DNA from: Magnetococcales bacterium
Lineage (GTDB): Bacteria; Pseudomonadota; Magnetococcia; Magnetococcales; Magnetaquicoccaceae
Reading direction: 5' to 3'
NCBI GenBank assembly: GCA_015231775.1
Contig: JADGAY010000010.1
Coordinates: 1-41,262 of the forward strand
Length of the DNA: 41,262 bases
Part shown: in pieces, positions 34,720 through 41,262 of the stretch
Layout: every line of letters starts with the position of its first letter
Numbering within the stretch: position 1 is the first letter of the stretch
Translations under genes and position numbers: made by a program
Notes under the pieces: model-generated
Database searches by the model: none
What the model was told of the DNA's origin: nothing
What the model saw: the letters and a program-made list of their open reading frames with translations, nothing else

Positions 34720-36432
34720 ATGAAGATTCTGATCGTCGATGACGACCCGATCAACCGCACCATCCTGCAACGGTTGCTGGGCAAGGAAGGACACGAGGTC
34801 TTCACGGCGGTGAACGGTCGTGATGGCGTGGAGCAGTTTGGTCTGCATCAGCCGGATCTGGTGCTGCTGGATATCCGCATGCCGATGATGAACGGCTACG
34901 AGGCGGCCCAGGAGATCAAACGGATCCACGCCGGACGTTTCACGCCGATCATCTTCCTGACGGCGGTGACCGACGAGGAGGGACTGGTGCAGTGCATCGA
35001 CGCCGGTGGCGACGATTTTCTGACCAAGCCCTTCAACCGGACCATCCTCCAGGCCAAGATCAGCGCCATGGAGCGGATCCGCCGCCTGCACGCGCGCCTG
35101 AGCGCGCAAAAGGAGGAGCTGGAGCAGCATCAGGAGCGGTTGCATCAGGAGCTTGAGGTCGGACAGCACATCTTCGCCAACATCGTGCGCTCCGGCAATC
35201 TTCTGGATGCCCCCTGCCTGAACCACTGGACCGTGCCGATGACCCTGTTCAACGGGGATCTGCTGGTGGCCAGCTACAATCCGGCGGGTGGACTGCACAT
35301 CATGCTCGGCGATTTCACCGGGCACGGGTTGTCGGCGGCGGTGGCGGCCATGCCGGTGGCGGACATCTTCTACGAGATGACCGCGCAAGGGTTCTCCATC
35401 GGCGATCTGGCCGAGGCCATGAACGTCAAGCTGCTCTCGATCATGCCGCGGCGGATGTTCTGTGCCGGCTGTCTGATCGAGGTGGATCATCGTCAGAAAA
35501 GCCTGAACATCTGGAACGGCGGTCTGCCGGATGTCCTGGTGATCGATGGATCGGGACGTCTGGCCCATCGGGTTGTCTCGACCCGGATGCCGTTGGGCAT
35601 CGCGCCGATGACCCGCGAGGATCGCAAGGTGGAGATTCTGGAGATGCACCCGGACTACCGGGTGTTTCTGTTTTCCGACGGGGTGACCGAGGCGACCAAC
35701 GCCGAAGGTCAGATGTATGGTTGTGAGCGGCTGGAAGCCCATTTCGACGGTTCGCACGCTCCGGAAACCCTCTTCCAGGCCATTCTGGACGATCTGGAGG
35801 CGTTCCGGGGGGATGCGCGCCAATCGGATGACGTGAGTCTGTTGGAGATCGTGTGTGATCGGGCCAGTCAGGAGCCCCGGGAGAGCGGTCGTGGTCGTCA
35901 GCATGCCGCCATTGCCCCCACACCCTGGCAGGCATCGTTCTTCTTCAGCGCGCAGACCTTGAAATCCGTGGATCCCCTACCCACGATCATCAACGCGGTA
36001 ATGAATCTCCAGGCGCCCATCGGCCATCGGGAGCGGCTCTATACGATTCTGGCGGAACTTTTTTCCAATGCGCTGGATCATGGTCTTCTCAAGCTGGACA
36101 CGCGCACCAAGAAGACGCCGGCGGGGTTCATCCAGTATTACACCCAGCGCGAGGAGAGACTGGCGCGACTGGAGGCGGGAAGCATCCGCATCGATCTTGG
36201 CCATGTGCCGCGTCCGGAGGATCCGGAGACCGGCGCGCCAGGGGGTGGGGAGATTCACATCGCCATCGAAGATAGCGGCGCGGGTTTCGAGCTGGAACAG
36301 ATCCACTCGCAACTGTCGGGAAATCTGGGACATGGAGGCCGGGGAATCGCGCTCTTGCGTTCCTTGTGCCATTCGTTGGAATATCATGGCCGCGGCAACC
36401 GGGCCGAGGCGATCTACCGATGGTCACTTTAG
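34720..36432 (+). CDS. Response regulator with SpoIIE/RsbU-type PP2C phosphatase and HATPase (partner-switching) domains
   Basis: The 570-aa protein has a receiver (acceptor Asp51 in LVLLDIRMP, TKP lysine) and a coiled coil (about 115-150). A SpoIIE phosphatase domain (about 165-390; GDFTGHGLSAAV, LFSDGVTEA, QSDDVSLLEI) and a C-terminal anti-sigma-type ATPase domain (about 415-570; ILAELFSNALDHG, EDSGAGFEL, GHGGRGIALLRSL) follow. It can in principle both dephosphorylate and phosphorylate the STAS protein encoded just upstream, with the choice set by receiver phosphorylation from CheA. The start at 34720 follows a GAGGCGAC-like site. This gene links chemosensory signalling to partner switching. 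Confidence 0.92.
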   Translation: MKILIVDDDPINRTILQRLLGKEGHEVFTAVNGRDGVEQFGLHQPDLVLLDIRMPMMNGYEAAQEIKRIHAGRFTPIIFLTAVTDEEGLVQCIDAGGDDFLTKPFNRTILQAKISAMERIRRLHARLSAQKEELEQHQERLHQELEVGQHIFANIVRSGNLLDAPCLNHWTVPMTLFNGDLLVASYNPAGGLHIMLGDFTGHGLSAAVAAMPVADIFYEMTAQGFSIGDLAEAMNVKLLSIMPRRMFCAGCLIEVDHRQKSLNIWNGGLPDVLVIDGSGRLAHRVVSTRMPLGIAPMTREDRKVEILEMHPDYRVFLFSDGVTEATNAEGQMYGCERLEAHFDGSHAPETLFQAILDDLEAFRGDARQSDDVSLLEIVCDRASQEPRESGRGRQHAAIAPTPWQASFFFSAQTLKSVDPLPTIINAVMNLQAPIGHRERLYTILAELFSNALDHGLLKLDTRTKKTPAGFIQYYTQREERLARLEAGSIRIDLGHVPRPEDPETGAPGGGEIHIAIEDSGAGFELEQIHSQLSGNLGHGGRGIALLRSLCHSLEYHGRGNRAEAIYRWSL

Positions 36433-36461
36433 GAGAGGCGAAATCATGATGGAGCGCATGC

Positions 36462-37706
36462 ATGGCTGAGCCCATCAAGGCCATGGTGGTGGATGACACC
36501 ATCACCTATCGCATGATCATGAAGAATGTCGCGGAGAGCATTCCGGGCATTCGCGTGACGGCCACCTCCTCGAATGGCAAGCTGGCCCTCGACAAGATCG
36601 TGGCGCAGTTCACCGCCAACGATCCCGAGCGTCCGGATCTGGTGTTGCTCGATGTCGAAATGCCGGTGATGGATGGTTTGACCACCCTCAAGGAGCTGCG
36701 CAAGCGGTATCCGAAGCTGACCGTGGTGATGGTGAGTTCCACATCGCGGCAGAACGCCAACATCATCGTCGAGTGTCTGAATGCCGGAGCGTTGGATTTC
36801 ATCACCAAGCCTCTGGAGAACAACGTCGAGAAGGCCAAGACCACGCTGCGGCAGAGTCTGGAGCCGATCCTGACCGTCTTGCAACAAAATCTGGAGAGCG
36901 ACAAGGGCGGGGCCCCTGGAGCCGTGGCGGTCCACGCTCCTCCGCCCGCCTCCCACGCGCCGCAGACCTTCGCCATGCCCGCGCCTGGGGCGCGCATGCC
37001 GATGCCGTCCACGCCGCCCCGCACCTCCCCCATGCCCCCGCCAGCGGGACGCACATTCCCGCCCAGCACGCCCATCGTGGCCCCGACCCGCAGCGCCATC
37101 TCGATGAAGAGTCCGCCCCATCCGGACCTGCTTCTGATCGGCTCCTCGACCGGCGGACCGGCGGCTCTGACATCCATCTTCTCCATGCTGCGCGAAAAAC
37201 TGCCGATACCAACCTTGATCGTGCAACACATGCCGCCGGTCTTCACCACCTCGCTGGCCGCGCAACTGAGTCGCGCCTCCGGACTGGCGGTGAAAGAGGC
37301 GCGGGACGAACAACCCCTGACCCCCGGAAGCGTCACCATTGCCATGGGTGGACGACATATGACCTTGCAAAATCGCGATGGAGGCCTCAAACTGATCCTC
37401 AACGATGGTCCCAAGGTCAACGAGTGTCGCCCGGCGGTGGATGTTTTATTCATGTCTGTCGCGGCATCCTTTACTGGCAACATATTGAGTGTTATTCTCA
37501 CCGGAATGGGACGCGACGGCACCAATGGCGTGGATGCTCTCAAGCGGGGCGGTAAAACCTGGTGTATCACCCAAGATAAAAACTCCTGCGTGGTGTACGG
37601 CATGCCCAGATCCGTTGAAGAAAAAGGTCTTTCCGACGAATCGTTGTCTCTGGAAGCCATCGGGCCCAGGATCATTCAACTCTGCAACCCATCCGTGGCC
37701 CGCTGA
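36462..37706 (+). CDS. cheB: Chemotaxis methylesterase/glutamine deamidase CheB
   Basis: The 414-aa protein has a receiver (Asp64 in LVLLDVEMP, TKP), a long Pro/Ala/Met-rich linker (about 145-220) and the methylesterase domain with catalytic Ser229 (GSSTGGP), His256 (VQHMPP) and Asp352 (TGMGRDG). It removes methyl groups from receptors. The linker is two to three times the usual length. Its ATG is 29 bp after the previous stop with GGAG 7 nt upstream. The cheR start is 2 bp beyond its stop. Confidence 0.95.
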   Translation: MAEPIKAMVVDDTITYRMIMKNVAESIPGIRVTATSSNGKLALDKIVAQFTANDPERPDLVLLDVEMPVMDGLTTLKELRKRYPKLTVVMVSSTSRQNANIIVECLNAGALDFITKPLENNVEKAKTTLRQSLEPILTVLQQNLESDKGGAPGAVAVHAPPPASHAPQTFAMPAPGARMPMPSTPPRTSPMPPPAGRTFPPSTPIVAPTRSAISMKSPPHPDLLLIGSSTGGPAALTSIFSMLREKLPIPTLIVQHMPPVFTTSLAAQLSRASGLAVKEARDEQPLTPGSVTIAMGGRHMTLQNRDGGLKLILNDGPKVNECRPAVDVLFMSVAASFTGNILSVILTGMGRDGTNGVDALKRGGKTWCITQDKNSCVVYGMPRSVEEKGLSDESLSLEAIGPRIIQLCNPSVAR

Positions 37707-37708
37707 CC

Positions 37709-38536
37709 ATGGCCATTACACAAGAAGAATTCGACCTTATCCGCCACTTCATCAACGAACACAGCGGCATTCAGATCAATCCTGGCAAGGAGTATCTGAT
37801 CGAGAACCGGCTGACCGTTCTATTGGTGCAGAACGGCTGCGAGAACTTTCACCAGTTGCACGCCAAGCTCAAGGCCGATACCGGCCCCTTGCGCACCAAG
37901 GTGATCGACGCCATGACCACCAACGAAACGTTGTGGTTCCGCGACGACTCCTTTGCCTCCGCGTTGAGCGATCATGTCGTGCCCTTGCTGGTCAAAAAAG
38001 CGCGCACCGCCGCCCAGGTACGCATCTGGTCGGCGGCCTGCTCCACGGGGCAGGAGCCCTACTCCGTGGCCATGCTGATCCACGAGGAGTTGCGAAAGGT
38101 TGACGCACCTCCCCCGATCTCCAAGTTCTCGATCCTGGCCACCGATCTCTCTCCCTCGGCGATCGTGCTCGCCTCCTCGGGACGCTACAGTCAGTTGGCC
38201 ATCTCGCGCGGCATGCGTCCGGATTTCCTCGAGCGTTACTTCAAGAAGAACGGCATGGTCTTCGAAGTGGCTCCCGAGGTGCGCAATCTGGTGAAGTTCC
38301 AGCAGTTCAATTTGATGAGCTCCTTCAAGGAGCATGGCCTGTTCGATTTTCTGATGTGCCGCAACGTGCTGATTTACTTTTCGGATGAATTGAAGCGTCA
38401 AATCTATGGCAAGATGCACGACAGTCTGAACAAGGATGGTGTTTTGGCCATCGGGGCCTCGGAATCGCCGCGTGGCTACACCAATGCGTTCCAACAGGTC
38501 ATGATGGGCTCTGCCGCCATGTACAAACCCACCTGA
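37709..38536 (+). CDS. cheR: Chemotaxis protein methyltransferase CheR
   Basis: The 275-aa protein has the N-terminal CheR helical domain and the SAM-binding domain with TNETLWFRD, IWSAACSTGQEPYSVAML, ILATDLS, FDFLMCRNVLIYF and the C-terminal GASESP motif. It methylates receptor glutamates with S-adenosylmethionine. No C-terminal receptor-tethering or TPR extension is present. It is tightly coupled to cheB. Confidence 0.95.
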   Translation: MAITQEEFDLIRHFINEHSGIQINPGKEYLIENRLTVLLVQNGCENFHQLHAKLKADTGPLRTKVIDAMTTNETLWFRDDSFASALSDHVVPLLVKKARTAAQVRIWSAACSTGQEPYSVAMLIHEELRKVDAPPPISKFSILATDLSPSAIVLASSGRYSQLAISRGMRPDFLERYFKKNGMVFEVAPEVRNLVKFQQFNLMSSFKEHGLFDFLMCRNVLIYFSDELKRQIYGKMHDSLNKDGVLAIGASESPRGYTNAFQQVMMGSAAMYKPT

Positions 38537-38664
38537 TCTCCTCCTCATTTGTGGAACCCCAAAATGGCGGATTTCACGCGGAGGGAGTCGGTCGGGATAT
38601 CGGTCAGGCAGGCAAGACAGGCGAGTCGCAAATCGGATACACGTTTGAATTAAAGTGAAACCTC

Positions 38665-39042
38665 ATGAAACTACTCACCATTGACGACTCCAGAACCATC
38701 CGGCGTGTCATCAGCGGCGTCGGCGCCATGATCGGCTTCGAGGTCCTCGAGGCGGAAAACGGCGACATGGGCATCAAGGTCCTCGAAAATCAGGGCGAAG
38801 AGGTCGCGCTGATCCTGTTGGACTGGAACATGCCGGGCATGAACGGCCTGGAGGTGCTCAAGCTGATCAAGGCCGATCCGCGCTGGATGCACATCCCGGT
38901 CATGATGGTCACGACCGAGGGTGAAAAGGATTACATCATCAAGGCGATTCAGGCCGGAGCCATCCATTACCAGACCAAGCCCTTCACGCAGGAGGAGATG
39001 GCCAGTCGCATCATGGAAGCCCTGGGCATGGGTGGTCTGTGA
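38665..39042 (+). CDS. cheY: CheY-type response regulator, first copy
   Basis: The 125-aa single receiver has IDDS, acceptor Asp53 (LLDWNMPGMNG), switch Thr (MMVTTEG) and TKPF. The WNMP and VTTEG motifs are those of chemotaxis CheY proteins that bind FliM. It lies about 130 bp after cheR and just before the cheX-like gene. Confidence 0.92.
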   Translation: MKLLTIDDSRTIRRVISGVGAMIGFEVLEAENGDMGIKVLENQGEEVALILLDWNMPGMNGLEVLKLIKADPRWMHIPVMMVTTEGEKDYIIKAIQAGAIHYQTKPFTQEEMASRIMEALGMGGL

Positions 39043-39091
39043 GACGGTTCGATCCCACTTTTCCACCGACCACCACAACATGGAGCCGCGC

Positions 39092-39568
39092 ATGAGCGTA
39101 GCCAACTCCCCAGAATTGATGGATAAAATGTTGAATGGCCTACGCCTGGCCGTCACGGAGATGATGACCGCCATGGCCATGTCCGAGGTGGTCTTCGCGG
39201 GGCAAGAGAGCGTGGAGGCCTTCTCCCTCTGCAGCGAAGTGGTGGGGCTGGTGCGTCTGGATGGGAAGATGCATGGCATGGTCGGGGTATCGTGCAGCAA
39301 GGCGTTGTTGAGTGAGATCGTCTCGCGCATCGTGGGTCTGCCCCCGGAGGAGCTTCTCATGGAGGATCTGCTCGACGGCGCGGCGGAGTTGGCCAACATG
39401 GTGTGCGGTGGCATGAAGACCAAGGCTCAGATCGGGGATGTCAATCTGTCGCCACCCGTCGCCATCGTCGGTCAAGAATACACCGCCCAATGGAAGACCA
39501 ATCGACCGACCACACTGTTCACGTTCCAGATGGAAGAGGGCATTCTGAAGGTTTATGCCAGTCTGTGA
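39092..39568 (+). CDS. cheX: CheX-like CheY-P phosphatase
   Basis: The 158-aa protein has the CheC/CheX fold pattern, with the catalytic E-x2-N motif in AAELANMVCGGMK (Glu99, Asn102). The glycine-rich LVRLDGKMHGMVGVSCS strand pair precedes it and LSPPVAIVG is in the C-terminal half. CheX proteins dephosphorylate CheY-P as dimers, replacing CheZ, which is absent here. ATG 39092 is preferred for the GGAG 8 nt upstream; an in-frame ATG is at 39080. It lies between the two cheY genes. Confidence 0.88.
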   Translation: MSVANSPELMDKMLNGLRLAVTEMMTAMAMSEVVFAGQESVEAFSLCSEVVGLVRLDGKMHGMVGVSCSKALLSEIVSRIVGLPPEELLMEDLLDGAAELANMVCGGMKTKAQIGDVNLSPPVAIVGQEYTAQWKTNRPTTLFTFQMEEGILKVYASL

Positions 39569-39886
39569 TGGCTATTGCATGAAAAAATCCTTGAACCCAA
39601 GGACGAATTTTGCGATGGTTACGTTTTTACCGTGGAACTCCCGCAGGGAGGAACACGGGTGGGGGGTGAGGGGGTTCTCCCCCCATCTTGCACGTTTTCC
39701 GTGGAACTCCCGCAGGGAGGAACACGGGTGGGGGGTGAGGGGGTTCTCCCCCCATCTTGCACGTTTTCCGTGGAACTCCCGCAGGGAGGAACACGGGTGG
39801 GGGGTGAGGGGGTTCTCCCCCCATCAAGAGGGTTTACTCATGGTGAATTGTTTCAACCAGCCTGATCGATTTCAATAAGAGGAAAT
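39569..39886. other. Gap of 318 bp occupied mainly by the tandem repeat
   Basis: Outside the 69-bp repeat array (39630-39825) there is about 60 bp on each side. No protein gene is present: the open frames here only exist because 69 is a multiple of three. Confidence 0.8.
39630..39825. repeat. Tandem array of 69-bp paired-hairpin repeats (2.8 copies), copy F
   Basis: The units start at 39630, 39699 and 39768 and are identical by eye. Each has CCGTGGAACTCCCGCAGGGAG then GAACACGG (hairpin 1), GGGTGGGGGGTGAGGGGG then TTCTCCCCCCATC (hairpin 2) and a spacer TTGCACGTTTT. The array lies upstream of the second cheY. Confidence 0.95.
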
Positions 39887-40261
39887 ATGCGCGTACTGAT
39901 CGTTGACGACTCGAGCGTCATGCGGAAAATCGTGGCTCGCGGCCTGCGTCAGGCCGGTTTCACGATCACGGACATCCTGGAAGCGGGCAACGGACAGGAA
40001 GGGATGGATCTGCTCGCGACCGACACCAATTTCAAACTCATCCTTTCGGACTGGAACATGCCGATCATGGATGGTTTGAACTTCGTCAAGTCGGTGCGTG
40101 CCGGCTCCCCGGCGATCAAGAACATTCCGATCGTGATGGTGACCACCGAGGGCGGCGAGTCCAAGGTCGGGGCGGCCATGGAAGCGGGTGCCAACGGCCA
40201 CATCAAAAAGCCGTTCACGCCCGAGACCCTGCAAGCCGAACTCGAGCGTTTCCTGAAGTAA
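39887..40261 (+). CDS. cheY: CheY-type response regulator, second copy
   Basis: The 124-aa receiver has VDDSSVMRKI, acceptor Asp55 (LILSDWNMPIMDG), VMVTTEGGESKV and KKPF, which places it with chemotaxis CheY proteins and makes it closer to the canonical form than the copy at 38665. SD GAGGAAAT is immediately upstream. It is separated from cheX by the repeat array and followed by further repeats before the last gene. Confidence 0.93.
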   Translation: MRVLIVDDSSVMRKIVARGLRQAGFTITDILEAGNGQEGMDLLATDTNFKLILSDWNMPIMDGLNFVKSVRAGSPAIKNIPIVMVTTEGGESKVGAAMEAGANGHIKKPFTPETLQAELERFLK

Positions 40262-40275
40262 CGCTTCCACGCATC

Positions 40276-40330
40276 ACCGTGGCACTCCCGTAAGGTGTCC
40301 ACGGTTGCGGGGCGGGGGATCTACCCCCAG
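40276..40330. repeat. Dispersed paired-hairpin repeat, copy G
   Basis: ACCGTGGCACTCCCG pairs imperfectly with GGTGTCCACGGT, then GGGGCGGGGGATCTACCCCC is the second module. A further half-copy (TTCCGTGGAACTCC) is at 40340-40353. Confidence 0.7.
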
Positions 40331-40358
40331 GCAAACAAGTTCCGTGGAACTCCACATG

Positions 40359-40404
40359 ACGAACACCCTGGCGTGCTGATCACTTGGCATGCCGGGGTGT
40401 TCGT
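40359..40404 (+). terminator. Long 18-bp hairpin after the second cheY
   Basis: ACGAACACCCTGGCGTGC (40359-40376) pairs with GCATGCCGGGGTGTTCGT (40387-40404) over 18 bp, counting two G-U pairs, around a 10-nt loop. The wobbles pair only in plus-strand RNA. No T tract follows, so it may be a factor-assisted terminator, an attenuator or a processing site. Confidence 0.45.
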
Positions 40405-40548
40405 GTGTCGGATTCGATTCGGGTGCCCGCCTCCCCAGCGGGTGTCAAAAAGCGCCAATGCAACCGACATGGCGCAAAAATTGCTGAACTGAACTCGCCA
40501 GATCCTTGGTCAAAACCCATGCTGACAGATGCGAGCGAGCTTTAAGCA

Positions 40549-41262
40549 ATGGAAACCCCTCCGGATATCGCCAAACGGACACGACCCTTTTTCCTGAATT
40601 ATTTCACGAAACTGGGCAACGACCTGAACACGCTGACCGCGGCACCCGTGGTCTGCACGCTGCAGGAGATCGAACTCAATCGGGGTCGGGATGACCTCGA
40701 GTTGTTGTTCGAATCGGACCGGAGCGTGGCCTATGTCTTGGAGGATGGCCTGAAATCCGGGGACATCCACCTCATCTTCGACATCGCCACCTCGATTGCC
40801 TTGAGCGGCCTGATGATGATGATGGGGGCCTCGGTCATCCAGAGTCAGGTCAAGAACCGCGAATACAACGAGGAGATCCAGGAGGGGTTCCAGGAGGTCT
40901 CCAACCAGGTGGTGGGCGCGCTCAACGACCTGGTGGAGAAAAAACTCCCCGAGGGCGGACATCTGTTTCTCGAGAGCACCACCCACGTCACCTACGGCGA
41001 TTTTCCCAAGACTTTCAAGGATGGGACCACCTATCTTTCGGTGGCCGTTCAGATCCAGGTGTCGGATTTTCCGCCCCAGACCGCCTACTGGGTGTTGTCG
41101 CGGGGGTTTGCCGAAACGCTGTTGAAGGTCAAGATTCCGGGCAGCGACGCCGAGATCGCCGCGGACACGCAACGGGCCGGTGGCGCCGCCGAGCCCCCCA
41201 AGCCGGCGCCGGCGCCCGTGGAACCGCCCCCACCGCCGCCACCGCCCCCACCGCCGCCGCCG
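40549..41262 (+). CDS. CheX/CheC-like domain protein with poly-proline tail, 3' end beyond the window
   Basis: An open frame of 238 codons from ATG 40549 runs off the right edge. Residues about 25-190 resemble a CheC/CheX/CheY-phosphatase-type domain. FQEVSNQVVGALNDLVE carries the E-x2-N motif (Glu116, Asn119), preceded by a GLMMMMGA hydrophobic segment and followed by HLFLESTTHVTYGDF. After residue 205 the sequence becomes a Pro/Ala linker ending in at least 13 prolines from CCG/CCC repeats, probably leading to another domain such as a receiver. No clear SD is seen before the ATG. Its place after two cheY genes and a cheX supports a role in CheY-P turnover. Confidence 0.7.
   Translation, partial: METPPDIAKRTRPFFLNYFTKLGNDLNTLTAAPVVCTLQEIELNRGRDDLELLFESDRSVAYVLEDGLKSGDIHLIFDIATSIALSGLMMMMGASVIQSQVKNREYNEEIQEGFQEVSNQVVGALNDLVEKKLPEGGHLFLESTTHVTYGDFPKTFKDGTTYLSVAVQIQVSDFPPQTAYWVLSRGFAETLLKVKIPGSDAEIAADTQRAGGAAEPPKPAPAPVEPPPPPPPPPPPPP

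Noticed and set aside
34675-35904. Minus-strand frame of 409 codons opposite the PP2C protein
   Set aside because: It is a His/Gln/Asp-rich antisense shadow without domains, whereas the plus-strand frame has receiver, phosphatase and ATPase motifs.
39630-39825. Possible CRISPR array
   Set aside because: Whole 69-bp units are identical with no unique spacers, and no cas gene is nearby. It is a simple tandem duplication of an intergenic repeat.
39555-39878. Small plus- and minus-strand frames inside the 69-bp tandem repeats
   Set aside because: They are open only because the repeat length is a multiple of three. The predicted products are GVRGFSPH-type repeats, and no ribosome-binding site or homology is apparent.

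Overview
The window reads as part of the chromosome of a motile Gram-negative proteobacterium with very rich signal transduction. My best guess is a magnetotactic-type Magnetococcia/Alphaproteobacteria relative. That guess rests on the fliK-flgD-flgE-fliL-M-N-O-P gene order, a phasin, a TIGR04372-type glycosyltransferase beside flagellar genes, and GC-rich paired-hairpin intergenic repeats. It is inference: no rRNA or other taxonomic marker is present and no database was searched.

Left part (1-14.6 kb, moderate GC with several AT-rich intergenic stretches). The 3' part of msrQ is followed by a sigma-54 activator on the minus strand. Its receiver domain has Glu where the phospho-accepting Asp should be. 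Next to it lie two paralogous transcription units about 1.81 kb apart. Each has a palindromic upstream element, a -24/-12 (sigma-54) promoter about 150 bp further on, an identical ribosome-binding site, a Lys/Ser-rich small protein of 49 or 54 aa, and a conserved hairpin. The first unit continues into a phasin gene; an OmpA-like lipoprotein gene lies between the units. Then come two hybrid histidine kinases (the second with three almost identical PAS modules in tandem), a receiver-HD-GYP protein, a receiver-histidine kinase, a stand-alone receiver, an IS3-type transposase remnant and a STAS protein.

Junction (14.6-15.4 kb). This is a graveyard with a 156-bp element bounded by 17-bp inverted repeats and a C-terminal fragment of a nucleotide-sugar dehydrogenase. 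From here on the sequence is clearly GC-richer.

Right part (15.4-41.3 kb). It holds a TIGR04372-type glycosyltransferase, a membrane-anchored delta-60-repeat protein, and the minus-strand flagellar operon fliK-flgD-flgE-fliL-fliM-fliN-fliO-fliP ending at a clear terminator. A MntA/HepT nucleotidyltransferase-HEPN pair, a nitronate monooxygenase and a small conserved-looking protein follow. The rest is a long plus-strand chemosensory cluster: cheA (with a C-terminal receiver), cheW, a soluble receptor-like protein, a STAS protein, a receiver-PP2C-ATPase protein, cheB, cheR, cheY, a cheX-like gene, a second cheY, and a second cheX-like gene with a proline tail running off the window. The cluster joins a CheA phosphorelay to a partner-switching module (STAS plus PP2C phosphatase/ATPase). 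No cheZ or cheD is seen; the CheX-like proteins probably dephosphorylate CheY-P.

A GC-rich repeat with two hairpins is scattered through intergenic gaps of the right part, at seven places, once as a tandem array of nearly three 69-bp units. The best candidate for something undescribed is the pair of sigma-54/small-protein/hairpin units at 2.69-3.16 kb and 4.50-5.03 kb with their adjacent activator.
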